Of a DNA stretch of 64,000 nt, positions 36,700-45,242 are shown one piece after another. The stretch lies in the NCBI RefSeq assembly GCF_000701505.1, contig NZ_JNJB01000013.1, forward strand, positions 166,878-230,877, in the 5' to 3' direction. This DNA comes from Dyadobacter crusticola DSM 16708. GTDB lineage: Bacteria > Bacteroidota > Bacteroidia > Cytophagales > Spirosomataceae. The translations under genes were made by a program, and so were the position numbers. The notes beneath the pieces are model-generated. The model searched no databases, was not told the DNA's origin, and worked only from the letters and a program-made list of their open reading frames with translations. Within the stretch, counting starts at the first letter, position 1. Every line of letters starts with the position of its first letter.

Positions 36700-36936
36700 A
36701 TGACAAAGATTACAGTTGCAAAAGGGGACGGCATCGGGCCCGAAATCATGGATGCTACGATCGAGATCATTCTGTGGGGCGGCGCACAGTTGGAAATGGA
36801 TTTCATTGAGCTAGTTGAGCAGGTCTATCTGACCGAAAACCTCTACAATTCAATGGTACACCAGGATTTTCCTGGGACAAGGTCAATGATGGTTTCACAA
36901 ATGCATTTTAATCACTGCTCAAAATCGATTTTATGA
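36700..36936 (+). pseudogene. 5' remnant of NADP-type isocitrate dehydrogenase, still an open frame
   Basis: 78 codons. MTKITVAKGDGIGPEIMDAT and IIL.GGAQLE copy the N-terminus of Bacteroidota isocitrate dehydrogenase (GDGIGPEI is the first-strand/loop signature). After about residue 45 (QVYL) the resemblance ends and no catalytic region follows, so it cannot be an enzyme. The stop TGA overlaps the next start as ATGA (36933-36936). Its translation could therefore deliver ribosomes to the 107-residue gene. It is either a decaying fragment or a fragment reused as a leader peptide. Confidence 0.75.
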
Positions 36937-37256
36937 AAACTACAGAAGGATTCCAATTGATAAAAGGGCTTTTCAAGCCCGATGAAGCCAAAGAAGTACT
37001 GCTTAGCCTGGTGAACTCTAAAATCACTTTCCACCATAGGAAAAGTTTCAGTCAGCAGGAGCGGTTCGGCACGAGAGACCGCTCCGATGACGAAAGGGTA
37101 AGAGAGTTGGCACAAACTCACCAGGAACTTGCTGCCTTGATAGATCTGGCGAAGGCCACGGGGTGTAACCTGAAAGTACATTCGACAATTCAGGTCGAGC
37201 TAATACCCCAGATTGGTTCTGGTAGCACAGAAAACGCTTTTGAAACAAATAGCTAA
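36933..37256 (+). CDS. Small conserved Bacteroidota protein of unknown function
   Basis: 107 residues. MKTTEGFQLIKGLFKPDEAKEVL, then SKITFHHRKSFSQQERFGTRD and a C-terminal NLKVHSTIQVELI strand. I recall similar small proteins from Bacteroidota genomes, without assigned role. No membrane segment or signal. It starts inside the stop of the isocitrate-dehydrogenase remnant and ends 10 bases before the SbtA-like gene. A role with that transporter is possible, although it shows no PII/SbtB signature. Confidence 0.65.
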   Translation: MKTTEGFQLIKGLFKPDEAKEVLLSLVNSKITFHHRKSFSQQERFGTRDRSDDERVRELAQTHQELAALIDLAKATGCNLKVHSTIQVELIPQIGSGSTENAFETNS

Positions 37257-37266
37257 AATCTAGTAT

Positions 37267-38229
37267 ATGAATCTGAATCTACTCGGTGAAAATCTTACAA
37301 ACCCAGCTTTACTATTTTTCATTCTCGGAATTATCGCGGTATATCTCAAAAGTGATCTCGAAATCCCCCCAAACTCCTCCAAATTCATTTCAATTTATCT
37401 CCTGCTGTCGATCGGCTTCAAGGGAGGACAGGAGCTTTCCCATGAAATGTTTAACCATGAAATCATCTGGTCAATGTTTTTTGGGGTTTTCATTGCCCTG
37501 ACAATCCCTTTCTACACCTTTTTCATCCTGAAAACGAAGCTTGCAGTGTATGATGCGGGGGCAGTTGCTGCTGCGTATGGCTCGGTAAGTGCGGTGACTT
37601 TTGTCACCGCAGTTTCTTACCTCGAGTCCTTTCACCTTACCCTCCACGGGTACATGGTCGCTGTCATGGCTTTAATGGAATCTCCTGCTATCATCGTCGG
37701 GCTAATTCTAATTTCATTCTTTGAAACAGAGAAAACCAATGCGGTTACGAAGCGGTCGGTGATACAGCACTCCCTTACAAACGGCAGCGTGCTGCTGGTT
37801 TTGGGCAGCCTGCTGATCGGGTATTTCGCTGATGCAAAACAAGCGGAAGGAATTAAGCCTTTTACCAATAATCTCTTCAAAGGCTTTCTGGCAATCTTTC
37901 TGCTGGATATGGGGATCACAAGCGGACGCAAGCTCAAATCATTCTTTCAACTTGGCTGGTTCCCGTTTCTATTTGCAGTACTGATTCCCCTAGCCAACGG
38001 ATGCATATTCGCCCTGCTAAGTTCATTGGTCACCGCCGACATTGCCAACCGCTTTATCTTCGCCGTGCTGGCAGCCAGCGCCTCTTACATTGCAGTCCCC
38101 GCAGCAATGAAAATAACGGTCCCCCAAGCTAACCCCGGCTTATTTTTACCCATGGCCCTTGCAGTGACATTCCCCGTGAACATCACCATCGGCATGCCCA
38201 TTTACTTTTTGATAGTTAAATATTTCTGA
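37267..38229 (+). CDS. SbtA-like sodium-dependent bicarbonate permease
   Basis: 320 residues with about ten hydrophobic helices. Family features include NPALLFFILGIIAVYLKSDLEIP at the start, ISIYLLLSIGFKGGQEL, and AYGSVSAVTFVTAVSYLE at the duplicated half boundary. SbtA proteins import bicarbonate with sodium and in cyanobacteria are controlled by the PII-like SbtB. Here the upstream partner is an unrelated 107-residue protein, and the regulator is a divergent LysR. Non-photosynthetic hosts may use it to feed carboxylases. Confidence 0.87.
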   Translation: MNLNLLGENLTNPALLFFILGIIAVYLKSDLEIPPNSSKFISIYLLLSIGFKGGQELSHEMFNHEIIWSMFFGVFIALTIPFYTFFILKTKLAVYDAGAVAAAYGSVSAVTFVTAVSYLESFHLTLHGYMVAVMALMESPAIIVGLILISFFETEKTNAVTKRSVIQHSLTNGSVLLVLGSLLIGYFADAKQAEGIKPFTNNLFKGFLAIFLLDMGITSGRKLKSFFQLGWFPFLFAVLIPLANGCIFALLSSLVTADIANRFIFAVLAASASYIAVPAAMKITVPQANPGLFLPMALAVTFPVNITIGMPIYFLIVKYF

Positions 38230-38456
38230 AAGTTATTGGTCGATACTTGGGTTTGCTTATGTGCGATTTGCCACTTTATCACTTACTATAAATCGCCAGA
38301 TAAACACCACTTACAAAAGCTTCTTCGGTCATTAAAATAGCAGAAAACAAAAATACTTTCGGTAAATTTTGCCCCCGAACAACAGTTCTCTCCTATTGTT
38401 ATCGACAATTATCATCAGCGAAGTTTATATCACATCATTAGTTCAGAAGTATTTGT

Positions 38457-40817
38457 ATGAAAGTTAAGATCAGTTTATCCCTTGTTTTGCTGATAATGCA
38501 ATGGGCGCAGGTTTCGGCGCAAAACCTGCTGAAATATGTTGATCCTGATATTGGTACTGCGCATAGCCGCTGGTTTTTTTACACGCCTGCGGCTGTACCT
38601 TACGGAATGGCAAAGCTGGCGCCGTCCACCAATGGGCACTATGGCAATCCTTCGGGCTGGGAAGCTGTCGGGTACGACACGCGCCAAAATTCGATTGAAG
38701 GGTTTGTGCATTTTCATGAATGGCAGATAGGCGGGGTAAGTTACATGCCCACAACCGGTGCATTGAAAACCAAACCCGGCGACCTGGAAGGAACAAATAC
38801 AGGTTACAGGTCCAGATTTGACAGAAAAAATCAGGTCGCGCAGCCGGGTTATTATAAAGTCTTGCTGGATGACTACAAAGTTACCGCCGAGCTCACCGCT
38901 ACCAGCAGAGTCGGCTTTCAGCGCTACACTTTCCCGCAGAATGATCAGTCGCATATCGTCCTGGATATTGGTAACAAGCAAGGCGAAAGCGACATTGTAA
39001 CCGATGCCAGCATTAAAATGCTGGACGATACGCACTTTGAAGGCTATGTGATCACGTATCCCAAGTATGTGAAAATCTACGACCCGGCAGGTAAAGTAGC
39101 TATGTATTTTTTCGGAGAGATTAGCAAAAAGCCGGAACATGTTACCGCTTTCACAGCCGATCAGGTATTTGAAAATCAAAACGTCGCGACGGGCAAAGGC
39201 GCCGGACTGGTACTTAACTATAAAACAAAGAACAGGGAAACAATTGAAGTAAAAACCGGCTTGTCATATACGTCCACTGCCAATGCGAAACAGAACTTTC
39301 TGGCCGAGGCAAAGGATTTATCTTTCGAGAAAGCAAAAGCCCTGGCCCAGACAACCTGGCAGCAGCAGCTCGGCAAGTTTGTGGTTGAAGATCCCGATGA
39401 GCCTAACAAAATCAAGTTTTACACAGGCCTTTTCCACGCATTGCTGGGCAGGGGAATAGCCAGTGATGTGAATGGCGCTTATCCGAAACATGGAGGGCAG
39501 ACCGGGCAGTTACCTGCGCAAATGGGCGACGGTCCGAAATCCGAATTTATTAATACAGATGCGATCTGGGGCGCTTTCTGGAACATTACGCAGCTGTGGT
39601 CGCTGTCGTATCCGGAATGGTACGGAAGCTTTGTGAACACCCATTTGCAGATTTTCAGGGATAAAGGCTGGTTTGGCGACGGCATTGCCAACAGTGAATT
39701 CGTGTCAGGAGTAGGTACCAACTTTGTCGGGCTGGCGATCGTGGGTGCTTACAATGCAGGCATCCGGAACTACGACGTGGACCTGGCCTACAAGGCAGTG
39801 AAGGCCAATGAACTGAACTACCGCGATCGCCCGGTAGGCTCGGGAAAGCTGGACACCAAGGCATTTCTCGACCATGGATTTGTGCCTTTTACGGAAAGGA
39901 AAGGACAAGACTTTGTCACCGATTCTACCGGTTCAAACTTCGCAGGCTCCCACACGCTGGAATACAGTTTCAGTGCATTCGCAGCGGCGCAAATGGCACG
40001 GGCATTGGGTAAAACAGAGGACTACCATCAATTCATCGGGTTGTCAAACGGCTGGCGGCAAATATTTAATCCACAAAACAAATTAATGCATCCCAAGACT
40101 GCCGATGGTAAATTCATCGGGCAGTTTGATCCCTATCAGCCCTGGCGGGGATTCCAGGAAGGCAATGCGGTGCAATACACCTTTTATGTACCTCACAATC
40201 CGGCCGCACTGATCGATCTGATCGGAAAGGACGTTTTCAACGCCAGGCTTGACAGTATTTTTACTGTTTCGGAAAAACTGGGTTTTGGCGGCGGTAAAAA
40301 GATCGATGCTTTCGCAGGTATCAATTCTATTTACAATCACGGAAACCAGCCAAACTTACACACCAGCTGGTTATTCAACTTTTCGGGAAAACCCTGGTTA
40401 ACCCAAAAATGGACCAGAATGATTGGAAACGAGTTTTACGGTACCGACCCTATCCACGGTTATGGATATGGGCAGGACGAAGACCAGGGACAGCTTGGAT
40501 CGTGGTATGTGCTTAATGCGCTCGGTTTGTTTGACGTAAAAGGTTTTACCGATTTGAGGCCGGTTATCCAATTGGGAAGTCCATTATTCAAGAAGGTTTC
40601 CATTACGTTAGGCAACAATAAACCATTGGTCATTGAAACGGTAAACAACTCAAAGGAGAATGTATATGTTCAGTCTGCAAAGTTCAACGGGGTACCGCTT
40701 GATAATTGCTGGCTCTACCGCGACGAGTTAATGAAGGGCGGCAAGCTCACCTTTGTAATGGGATCTCAGCCAAATGTAAATTGGGGTACGGCAACGAAAA
40801 TACCTTCACCACAGTAA
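38457..40817 (+). CDS. GH92 family glycoside hydrolase (alpha-mannosidase-like)
   Basis: 786 residues with signal peptide (ISLSLVLLIMQWAQVSAQ). The N-terminal beta-sandwich carries YVDPDIGTAHSRWFFYTPAAVPYGMAKLAPST and GFVHFHEWQIGG. The (alpha/alpha)6 domain carries the family end motif GYGYGQDEDQGQLGSWYVLNALG. GH92 enzymes are calcium-dependent exo-alpha-mannosidases acting on N-glycans or mannans. The usual SHTHLSG reads VHFHEWQIGG here, so this is a divergent subgroup whose linkage preference is uncertain. It precedes the PI-PLC-like and SusCD genes in one glycan-related locus. Confidence 0.88.
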   Translation: MKVKISLSLVLLIMQWAQVSAQNLLKYVDPDIGTAHSRWFFYTPAAVPYGMAKLAPSTNGHYGNPSGWEAVGYDTRQNSIEGFVHFHEWQIGGVSYMPTTGALKTKPGDLEGTNTGYRSRFDRKNQVAQPGYYKVLLDDYKVTAELTATSRVGFQRYTFPQNDQSHIVLDIGNKQGESDIVTDASIKMLDDTHFEGYVITYPKYVKIYDPAGKVAMYFFGEISKKPEHVTAFTADQVFENQNVATGKGAGLVLNYKTKNRETIEVKTGLSYTSTANAKQNFLAEAKDLSFEKAKALAQTTWQQQLGKFVVEDPDEPNKIKFYTGLFHALLGRGIASDVNGAYPKHGGQTGQLPAQMGDGPKSEFINTDAIWGAFWNITQLWSLSYPEWYGSFVNTHLQIFRDKGWFGDGIANSEFVSGVGTNFVGLAIVGAYNAGIRNYDVDLAYKAVKANELNYRDRPVGSGKLDTKAFLDHGFVPFTERKGQDFVTDSTGSNFAGSHTLEYSFSAFAAAQMARALGKTEDYHQFIGLSNGWRQIFNPQNKLMHPKTADGKFIGQFDPYQPWRGFQEGNAVQYTFYVPHNPAALIDLIGKDVFNARLDSIFTVSEKLGFGGGKKIDAFAGINSIYNHGNQPNLHTSWLFNFSGKPWLTQKWTRMIGNEFYGTDPIHGYGYGQDEDQGQLGSWYVLNALGLFDVKGFTDLRPVIQLGSPLFKKVSITLGNNKPLVIETVNNSKENVYVQSAKFNGVPLDNCWLYRDELMKGGKLTFVMGSQPNVNWGTATKIPSPQ

Positions 40818-40870
40818 TGCAAACTGTACTGTTAAAATGGCGGTCGAGCAGGTACCTACGCGCTGATTAC

Positions 40871-41914
40871 CTAAAAAAGCGGGTTCTTCCTAAAATAGGT
40901 ACTGCCTTCAAAGCTAACAGAATAATCGGATTCAAAATGGGTGCTTTTCTGGTAGTAATCCGTAGTAATGATCTGAGCGCCTGATTTGCAGGCCGCCTCG
41001 AAAGTAGATTTATCATTCCTTCTCGCCTCACGCGTATCGGAGTCGGCGCGGGTGCGGATGAGATAGCCTTTTTTAACCAAATCCGGAATTTCGGCCGATT
41101 TGGCATTATTTCTGATCAGAAAAGCGGCTTCCGGTGTGCCGGGCAATGCATTGGCAAACATTGTCCTGCCATTCAGCGATGGGTGGCCAGCCATGTACAT
41201 GTCCCTCTTACTGCCCGAATCATCCAACACAAACACGAATTTCCCCTTCGCTTCCTTTAGTGTCGGCCAGTTATCGTGCAGCACGGCGCTTTCCAAGGTT
41301 TCGTATTCGCCCCTTACCATGTCAGGCATAAGGATATGCGCTTTCCCCAGGTGCTCAAGCAGTACCTGATCAAGCTCGTCAAAGTCTTTGGCGACAATGC
41401 CTTCAGCCTCGCCGGCCTTCGCAATTTTCCCTTTTACTTCAAGGGTAATGTAAACCGGTGTATGATCGGGATGCGTCTCTGACCAGGCTTTGAGATCGTC
41501 GAGACAATCAGTTAACGTGAAATAATGACTTCGGAAATCCAGGTTAGGTACATGCAGGATCTTGAACCCTGGCTGCTTCATTTTGCCCTCCGGATCATAC
41601 GGTTTTTGACCAGCAACCATTTCCAGTCCTTTCGGATTCGCATATTTCCCACCTTTCTCGTCAGGATACACATCGATTTCAAGGTTGCGCAAGCCAAGGT
41701 CAAGCTGTGCTGTAATCGGAATGTGTTCATAGGCGAGCGAGCTTGCCGCAGCGGAATCCTTTTGAGAAAACACCTTGAACAACGACGGCTCAATAGCTTG
41801 TTTATAGCTGTTGTGTGAACCGATTATCTGCGTTTTGTTAATCTTTAAATTGTTGTCCGTCTGGGCAAAAACAGGAAAACAGCACGTGAGCAACAGACCT
41901 AGTAGCGCTTTCAT
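40871..41914 (-). CDS. Ca2+-dependent phosphatidylinositol phospholipase C-like phosphodiesterase
   Basis: 347 residues from ATG 41914, which gives signal peptide MKALLGLLLTCCFPVFAQ. The first catalytic His lies in IIGSHNSYKQAIEP, the metal and substrate region in LGLRNLEIDVYPDE, and the second His in ILHVPNLDFRSHYFTLTDCL. This is the PLC-like TIM-barrel phosphodiesterase superfamily (Ca2+-dependent Streptomyces type). It is secreted to periplasm or surface. It is convergent with the GH92 gene and divergent from susC. It may release glycans from lipid anchors before import, an inference from position only. Confidence 0.82.
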   Translation of the reverse strand: MKALLGLLLTCCFPVFAQTDNNLKINKTQIIGSHNSYKQAIEPSLFKVFSQKDSAAASSLAYEHIPITAQLDLGLRNLEIDVYPDEKGGKYANPKGLEMVAGQKPYDPEGKMKQPGFKILHVPNLDFRSHYFTLTDCLDDLKAWSETHPDHTPVYITLEVKGKIAKAGEAEGIVAKDFDELDQVLLEHLGKAHILMPDMVRGEYETLESAVLHDNWPTLKEAKGKFVFVLDDSGSKRDMYMAGHPSLNGRTMFANALPGTPEAAFLIRNNAKSAEIPDLVKKGYLIRTRADSDTREARRNDKSTFEAACKSGAQIITTDYYQKSTHFESDYSVSFEGSTYFRKNPLF

Positions 41915-42024
41915 TGGCGATGGTTTTGTACTACGCAAAGGTAGCCGGCGAAAAAGGACCACCGTGTTAAATTTGTGTTACCAGACAGCACTGCGCCCCC
42001 GCTTCAAAAACCTGGTAACCTTTT

Positions 42025-42081
42025 GTTAATACAATGATAACGCGTATTAACGCTCCTCTCGCCTCTCGGACGGTAATTTTA
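42025..42081 (+). promoter_or_regulatory. Candidate operator and -7 element of the susCD operon
   Basis: GTTAATAC (42025-42032) and GTATTAAC (42044-42051) form a perfect eight-base inverted repeat 23 bases before TAATTTTA (42074-42081), a near match to TAnnTTTG. No regulator gene is adjacent. Confidence 0.35.
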
Positions 42082-42112
42082 AACCCTGATCATAAGTAAA
42101 AACTTAAATTCT

Positions 42113-45100
42113 ATGCGTTCAAAATTACGTCTATCAAAGCTCGTATGTCTTTCCGCATGTTTGCCCTGGGCTGTACTCAGTACTAACCCTACCCAGGCAT
42201 TCTATGCGAATGTCAATACAAATCTTTCGTTACAGGCTGAAAACTCTCTGTTAAATTCAAGATCTGTCGCACAGTCCGTTTCGGGTACTGTTACAGATGA
42301 AGCGGGTATGCCGCTGCCAGGCGCGACTGTTGTTGTTAAAGGAACAACAAAGGGTACGTCGACGAACGCCGAAGGTAAATTTGTGATCGACGCCGATGCC
42401 GCCGCTGTTCTCGAAGTTTCATTCGTAGGATATGCCACCAAAGCAATTCCGCTTAACGGGCAATCGTCGATCGTTATCCAGCTCAGCCAGGACCTATCGC
42501 AGTTAAATGAAGTCGTTGTAGTTGGATACGGCACCCAAAGAAGGTCGGACATTACCGGCGCTATTTCTTCTATCAGCAGTGAAAGTTTCAACAGGGGCGT
42601 CGTGACCAACCCTGGCGAGTTGCTGCAAGGTAAACTGGCGGGTGTTTCCATTGCTGCCAATAGCGGTGAACCCGGTGCTGCGCAAGACATTATTATCAGG
42701 GGTATCGGTAGTCTTCGTTCAGGAACGCAGCCCTTGTATGTGGTTGACGGATTTTTGCTGGACAATTCCGCTACCGGTGTTCCCACCAATCCGCTGAACT
42801 TCATCAACCCCAGCGATATTGAAAGTATCGACGTATTGAAGGATGCCAGCGCGACAGCTGTATATGGATCCAGAGCATCCAATGGGGTTGTGGTAATCAC
42901 TACAAAAAAGGGTAAGGGAAGACCACAAATGAGTTTGTCGGCCTCAACGGCAATATCTTCCATTGCCAATAAAATCGATGTTTTCGATGCGGATGCTTTC
43001 CGCCGGGAAGTTGTAGCTACGGGCGGAACGCTGCAGGATTTCGGAGCAAATACGAACTGGCAGGATGAATTGACGCAGAGAGGTGTTTCAAACAACGTCA
43101 ACTTATCGATGAGCGGAGCCAATAGTGAAAATTTCTCCTATTTCACTTCTGTCGGTTACCAGGATCAGGAAGGGATCCTGAAAAACAGCAGGTTGAAACG
43201 GTATTCGGGAAAATTGAATCTGAATCAAAAGGCATTCAATGGCCGATTAAATGTTGACTATAACTTAACCGCTTCCCGCACGGAGAATTTACGGCCGGAT
43301 ATCATATCGACCATGAGCGATATGCTTAGTTTGAATCCGACGATCGCTCCTTTAACCAATGGGGTGCCTACCGTGCTGAACACAAATGCATTAAACCCGC
43401 TTGCCCGTTACAATCTGTTCAGCGACAAGGCAATTAACCACCGCATTCTGGCCAATATTTCTCCATCCATTGAAATCATCGACGGCCTTACGTACAAATT
43501 GAATTATGGTGTCGATTATTCAACTACCAACAGAAATCAGCAGTACAAACCTTTCCCGGCTGTTGTCAATGAGTCCGACGTTTCCCAGGGTGTGCTGGAC
43601 AATACAGTGAGTTCAAATACCAATCAGCTCGTCGAGAATACATTGACGTATAACTGGATACGTGAAGATCATAATGTGACGCTCCTGGCGGGTCATTCAT
43701 TCCAAAAGTTTTTGGATGAAGGCAGAACGACGACTTACCGCGGCTTTGCAAACAACAACATTGACCCTATTTATCAGGATCACACCAGTACTACTGCACT
43801 GCCCACGGCCGTCAATTCGGATGCTTTGAAGAATGAGCTCCAATCTTTCTTCGGGAGGGTAAACTATATATATGCTGATAAATACATGTTTACCGGTACG
43901 TTACGCGCCGACGGATCTTCCAAGTTCGGAGAGAATAACAAATACGGTTACTTCCCTTCTTTCGCCCTGGGCTGGAATATCAGCAAGGAAGCATTCATGA
44001 ACGGCTCGGCTTTTAACAACCTGAAACTACGTGCCAGCTGGGGACAAACTGGTAATCAGGAAATTCCATCCAAAATTACCAAGGCAAGTTATTTAGAGCA
44101 GCGTTTGCAAACAGGAGCCGGGAGTGTAAGTACTTACCCGATTGACACGGATGCTACGGCACTGCAAGGGTATCCTTACGGGATTATCTTCACAAGATTG
44201 GCGAATCCCAATTTGAAATGGGAAGTATCCACGCAGATTGACCTCGGTATTGATTTCGCGTTATTCAAAAACAGACTGACCGGTACGCTGGATTATTTCA
44301 ATAAACAATCTTCCAATATTCTTCTGGAAGTGGTTCCATCAGACCCTGTTCAGCCTACTTCTACCTACTGGACTAATATCCCGGATATGAAAATCCTGAA
44401 CAATGGTGTGGAGCTGACATTGAACTACGGCAGCGATCCAAAGCGTGACTTCTCGTACAACATCGGAGGTAACCTGACCTACATTCAGAATAAAGTTGAG
44501 AAATCTCCCTACGCAGTCCTGGCAACTGGTGCAGCGCAGGGTTCTGGCCAGTCGGGGGCTACGATTAACGGTTATATCAATAATCAACCTCTGGGGGCAT
44601 TCTATATGTACCAGTTTGACGGGATCAATGCGGAAAACGGCCAAAATATATTCAGAGATACGAATGGAGACGGCGCGATACTAGACAATGACCGTGCAGT
44701 AGTAGGCAGCGCGATCCCTAAGATTATTTATGGATATAACCTCAATCTCAAATACAAGGCTTTTGACCTGGGTTTGAACTTCAATGGCGTGGCTGGCAAT
44801 AAGATTTACAACCACACCACTATGACCTTGTTCAGCAGGGCGCAATTGGCCAAATCAAACAACACTACTGATTTTGCCATTCAATATCCCAATGAGGCTT
44901 TGAGCAATGCCAATGTTGTTTCGACCCGGTATCTTGAAAACGGATCTTTCATGAGATTGAACAATGCCACGCTGGCCTACAACCTCAATCTCGCAGGAAC
45001 CAGGCTGGGAAATTCGATTCAACGGGTTAGCCTTACATTGACGGGACAGAACTTATTTGTGATCAGCAGTTATTCAGGTTTCGATCCGGAGGTGAATACG

Positions 45101-45196
45101 GGATCAGCTTCCGGCGGTATCCAGACATTCGGAATTGACCGCTTTACCTACCCGAGAGCAAGAACGTTTCTGTTGGGTCTGAATGTGACATTTTAA
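42113..45196 (+). CDS. SusC/RagA-type TonB-dependent outer membrane transporter
   Basis: 1027 residues. Signal peptide, then a carboxypeptidase-D-like regulatory domain (VSGTVTDEAGMPLPGATVVV, about 57-130), a TonB box region LNEVVVVGYG, plug domain with IRGIGSLRSGTQPLYVVDG and KDASATAVYGSRASNGVVVIT, and a 22-strand barrel ending in RTFLLGLNVTF. It imports bound oligosaccharides or glycopeptides using TonB energy, with SusD (45243) as its lid. No sigma/anti-sigma pair is adjacent. Likely substrate class is mannose-containing glycan given the GH92 gene, but that is inferred. Confidence 0.96.
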   Translation: MRSKLRLSKLVCLSACLPWAVLSTNPTQAFYANVNTNLSLQAENSLLNSRSVAQSVSGTVTDEAGMPLPGATVVVKGTTKGTSTNAEGKFVIDADAAAVLEVSFVGYATKAIPLNGQSSIVIQLSQDLSQLNEVVVVGYGTQRRSDITGAISSISSESFNRGVVTNPGELLQGKLAGVSIAANSGEPGAAQDIIIRGIGSLRSGTQPLYVVDGFLLDNSATGVPTNPLNFINPSDIESIDVLKDASATAVYGSRASNGVVVITTKKGKGRPQMSLSASTAISSIANKIDVFDADAFRREVVATGGTLQDFGANTNWQDELTQRGVSNNVNLSMSGANSENFSYFTSVGYQDQEGILKNSRLKRYSGKLNLNQKAFNGRLNVDYNLTASRTENLRPDIISTMSDMLSLNPTIAPLTNGVPTVLNTNALNPLARYNLFSDKAINHRILANISPSIEIIDGLTYKLNYGVDYSTTNRNQQYKPFPAVVNESDVSQGVLDNTVSSNTNQLVENTLTYNWIREDHNVTLLAGHSFQKFLDEGRTTTYRGFANNNIDPIYQDHTSTTALPTAVNSDALKNELQSFFGRVNYIYADKYMFTGTLRADGSSKFGENNKYGYFPSFALGWNISKEAFMNGSAFNNLKLRASWGQTGNQEIPSKITKASYLEQRLQTGAGSVSTYPIDTDATALQGYPYGIIFTRLANPNLKWEVSTQIDLGIDFALFKNRLTGTLDYFNKQSSNILLEVVPSDPVQPTSTYWTNIPDMKILNNGVELTLNYGSDPKRDFSYNIGGNLTYIQNKVEKSPYAVLATGAAQGSGQSGATINGYINNQPLGAFYMYQFDGINAENGQNIFRDTNGDGAILDNDRAVVGSAIPKIIYGYNLNLKYKAFDLGLNFNGVAGNKIYNHTTMTLFSRAQLAKSNNTTDFAIQYPNEALSNANVVSTRYLENGSFMRLNNATLAYNLNLAGTRLGNSIQRVSLTLTGQNLFVISSYSGFDPEVNTGSASGGIQTFGIDRFTYPRARTFLLGLNVTF

Positions 45197-45242
45197 CAAA
45201 ACATAAAGGATTTATCTATCATTCTTTGATAACCAAATTGTA

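Noticed and set aside
36700..36936. Functional isocitrate dehydrogenase
   Set aside because: Only the first about 45 residues match. There is no catalytic or NADP-binding region in any frame downstream.
42202..43122. 306-codon frame antisense to susC
   Set aside because: Shadow of the strongly supported SusC frame; Ser/Thr/Pro-rich without domains.
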